A stretch of 8,596 bases of DNA, taken from assembly GCA_002476905.1 (NCBI GenBank), contig DLND01000198.1, positions 1 through 8,596 of the forward strand. The letters run 5' to 3'. The notes beneath the pieces were generated by a model. That model was not told the origin of the DNA, searched no databases, and worked only from the letters and a program-made list of their open reading frames with translations. This DNA is from Flavobacteriales bacterium UBA7519. Lineage in GTDB: Bacteria; Bacteroidota; Bacteroidia; Flavobacteriales; Weeksellaceae. Shown here one piece after another: positions 6,408 through 8,596 of this stretch (its first letter is position 1; every line of letters begins with the position of its first letter). Both the position numbers and the translations under genes were made by a program.

Positions 6408-8596
6408 ATGTTTAAGAAATTCATTCGCAGACCAGTTCTGTCTATCGTAATCTCTTTGATTATCGTATTTATGGGAGTCTTGTCTTTGGTAAAACTTCCT
6501 ATCACACAATTCCCTGCTATTTCTCCGCCAAAAGTGAACATCACTGCGGAATATCCTGGAGCTAATAACGAATTGCTTATTAAATCTGTCGTAATTCCGT
6601 TGGAACGTGGACTAAATGGTGTTCCAGGAATGAAATATATGACTTCTGATGCCGGAAACGACGGAGAATGTTCCATCCAAGTAGTTTTCGATTTGGGAAC
6701 CGACCCGAATGTTGCAGCTGTTAACGTTCAAAACCGTGTGTCGTCTGTTGTTAATAAGTTGCCGCCGTTGGTAGTTCGTGAAGGGGTGAAAATCACTCGT
6801 GAAGAACCTAATATGCTAATGTATATCAACCTTTACAGTGATGACCCGAAAGCGGACCAAAAATTCCTTTTCAACTATGCGGATATTAATGTAATGTCAG
6901 AATTGAGAAGGGTAAGTGGAGTTGGTTTTGCCGACATTTTAGGTACTCGTGAATATGCAATGCGTATTTGGTTGAAACCTGATAGAATGACAGCTTACGG
7001 AATTTCTGCTGACGAAGTGATGGAATCTTTGAATGCTCAAAGCTTAGAAGCTTCTCCAGGAAAAACAGGTGAAAGTTCCGGAAAACGTTCTCAGTCATTC
7101 GAATATATTTTGAAATATCCAGGTCGTTTCAATAATGAAAAAGACTATGGAAATATCATTCTGAAAGCTAAAACTGATGGCGAATTTGTAAGACTAAAAG
7201 ATGTGGCGGATATAGAATTCGGTTCGTCAATGTATGACATCTACTCTACTTTGAATGGAAAACCGTCTGCCGCAATTACTTTGAAACAATCTTATGGTTC
7301 TAATGCAAGTGACGTTATCAAGAATGTAAAAATATTAATGTCTGATTTGCAAAAAACCTTCCCAAAAGGAATGCATTACGAAATCAGTTATGACGTTTCA
7401 AGATTCCTGGATGCATCAATTGAAAAAGTTGTTCATACATTATTTGAAGCGTTTATATTAGTAGCAATCGTGGTTTTCCTATTCTTAGGAGACTGGCGTT
7501 CAACATTGATTCCAACAATTGCAGTTCCGGTTTCATTAATAGGAACATTTGCAATAATGTCCGCCTTTGGGATTACATTGAACTTGATTTCACTTTTTGC
7601 TTTGGTAATGGCAATTGGTATTGTCGTCGATGATGCGATTGTCGTGATAGAAGCCGTCCACGCCAAGATGGAAGAGAAACATCTCTCGCCACTCAAGGCA
7701 ACTGAAGAAGCAATGCACGAAATCAGCGGTGCGATTATCGCAATCACTTTAGTAATGGCTTCGGTTTTCATTCCGGTTGCATTTATGTCCGGTCCGGTTG
7801 GAGTTTTCTATCGTCAGTTTTCGATTACTATGGTTTCATCAATCATACTATCAGGAGTTGTGGCTTTGACATTAACACCGGCTTTATGTGCAATCATTCT
7901 GAAAAACAATCACGGAAAAGAGAAAAAGAAAACACCAATCACAAGATTTTTGGATGGTTTCAATAATTTGTTTACAATTGGAGCCGGAAAATATCACAAC
8001 TTATTAACTAAAGTTGTTACAAGAAAAATGGTAACGCTTCCATTATTGGTTCTTTTCTGTATCGGAACATTTTTCTTGAGTAACAAATTGCCTTCCGGAT
8101 TCATTCCAAGTGAAGACCAAGGGATGATTTATGCGATTATTCAAACGCCTCCGGGTTCAACATTGGAAAGAACGAATCAAATTGCATTACAGCTTCAAAA
8201 AGCGTCTGAAGATATTGATGGTGTTTCGTCTGTTTCATCTTTGGCAGGTTATGAGATTTTGACAGAAGGAACGGGTTCTAACTCCGGAACTTGTTTGATT
8301 AACCTTAAAAATTGGGACGAAAGAAAAGAGTCAGCTACGGAAATCATCGAACAATTGGAACAAAAAGCCAAAGAAATTCCCGGAGCAAACATCGAATTCT
8401 TCCAACCACCGTCAATTCCCGGTTATGGAGCTGCAGGAGGTTTTGAATTAAGACTTTTGGATAAAGCCGGAAGTGGTGATTATCATAAGATGGAACAAGT
8501 CAGCAATGATTTTGTAAAAGAATTGAAAAAACGTCCGGAACTGGGTTCTGCTTTCACATTCTATTCTGCGAGTTTCCCTCAGTATATGTTGAAAAC
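6408..8596 (+). CDS. HAE1-type RND efflux pump, inner-membrane subunit (3' truncated by window)
   Basis: The reading frame is open from the ATG at 6408 to the right edge, 729 residues of the roughly 1,050 expected for AcrB/MexB-like pumps. Visible parts are TM1 (about 10-30, after M-F-K-K-F-I-R-R-P), the first porter region (about 35-335, with G-V-P-G-M-K-Y-M and V-N-V-Q-N-R-V), TM2-TM6 from about 340 to 500, TM7 near 541-560, and the start of the second porter region (G-F-I-P-S-E-D-Q-G at 564-572, then Q-T-P-P-G-S-T-L-E-R-T). TM4 has the proton-relay pair D408-D409 in G-I-V-V-D-D-A-I-V-V-I-E, equivalent to AcrB D407/D408, so the pump should be proton-driven. The D-D pair and surrounding motifs place it with drug-type (HAE1) pumps rather than metal-type (HME) ones. 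It is co-directional with the adaptor gene 83 bp upstream; an outer-membrane factor gene probably follows. No frameshift was seen. Confidence 0.95.
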   Translation, partial: MFKKFIRRPVLSIVISLIIVFMGVLSLVKLPITQFPAISPPKVNITAEYPGANNELLIKSVVIPLERGLNGVPGMKYMTSDAGNDGECSIQVVFDLGTDPNVAAVNVQNRVSSVVNKLPPLVVREGVKITREEPNMLMYINLYSDDPKADQKFLFNYADINVMSELRRVSGVGFADILGTREYAMRIWLKPDRMTAYGISADEVMESLNAQSLEASPGKTGESSGKRSQSFEYILKYPGRFNNEKDYGNIILKAKTDGEFVRLKDVADIEFGSSMYDIYSTLNGKPSAAITLKQSYGSNASDVIKNVKILMSDLQKTFPKGMHYEISYDVSRFLDASIEKVVHTLFEAFILVAIVVFLFLGDWRSTLIPTIAVPVSLIGTFAIMSAFGITLNLISLFALVMAIGIVVDDAIVVIEAVHAKMEEKHLSPLKATEEAMHEISGAIIAITLVMASVFIPVAFMSGPVGVFYRQFSITMVSSIILSGVVALTLTPALCAIILKNNHGKEKKKTPITRFLDGFNNLFTIGAGKYHNLLTKVVTRKMVTLPLLVLFCIGTFFLSNKLPSGFIPSEDQGMIYAIIQTPPGSTLERTNQIALQLQKASEDIDGVSSVSSLAGYEILTEGTGSNSGTCLINLKNWDERKESATEIIEQLEQKAKEIPGANIEFFQPPSIPGYGAAGGFELRLLDKAGSGDYHKMEQVSNDFVKELKKRPELGSAFTFYSASFPQYMLK

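Noticed and set aside
6347..6676. Minus-strand open frame of 109 residues over the start of the pump gene
   Set aside because: It is antisense to well-conserved RND coding sequence, and its C-terminal part is just the translation of the AT-rich spacer repeat (Ile/Leu/Asn-rich), a common false call.
7433..7771. Minus-strand open frame of 112 residues inside the pump gene
   Set aside because: It lies opposite TM2-TM6 of the pump, including the D408-D409 motif; its Ile/Ala/Thr-rich composition is the antisense of membrane-segment codons.

Overview
The window looks like chromosomal DNA from a member of the Bacteroidota, most likely a flavobacterium of the Chryseobacterium/Epilithonimonas type. 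The evidence is an AT-rich composition, adjacent porU and porV genes of the type IX secretion system (T9SS), no clear Shine-Dalgarno sequences, and two start codons that closely follow a TAnnTTTG octamer, the -7 promoter element of this phylum. The genus is an inference from protein style, not a measurement.

Layout. Positions 1-398 hold the 3' end of porU (the T9SS sortase), followed after 41 bp by a complete porV (440-1564). A strong intrinsic terminator (1597-1622) closes this unit. Only 17 bp later begins a 751-residue FUSC-family inner-membrane protein (1640-3895). Its 3' end overlaps by 25 bp the 3' end of a convergent Sfp-type 4'-phosphopantetheinyl transferase (3871-4482, minus strand). 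A 145-bp divergent spacer leads to an unrecognised 125-residue membrane protein (4628-5005). After 233 bp of non-coding DNA comes a tripartite RND drug-efflux operon: a lipoprotein membrane-fusion (adaptor) subunit (5239-6324) and an HAE1-type inner-membrane pump. The pump starts at 6408 and runs off the right edge with 729 residues visible.

How the genes work together. PorU and PorV act in one complex at the outer membrane: PorV carries T9SS cargo from the translocon and PorU removes the C-terminal sorting signal and attaches the cargo to the surface. The adaptor and the pump form the inner-membrane and periplasmic parts of a proton-driven efflux system; the outer-membrane channel is probably encoded beyond the window. 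The FUSC protein and the phosphopantetheinyl transferase show no functional link to either unit.

I see no mobile element, CRISPR array, rRNA or tRNA, and no convincing new multi-gene system. The points most worth a second look are a GC-rich palindrome just upstream of the adaptor start, the unrecognised 125-residue protein, and two promoters that appear to give leaderless or nearly leaderless mRNAs.
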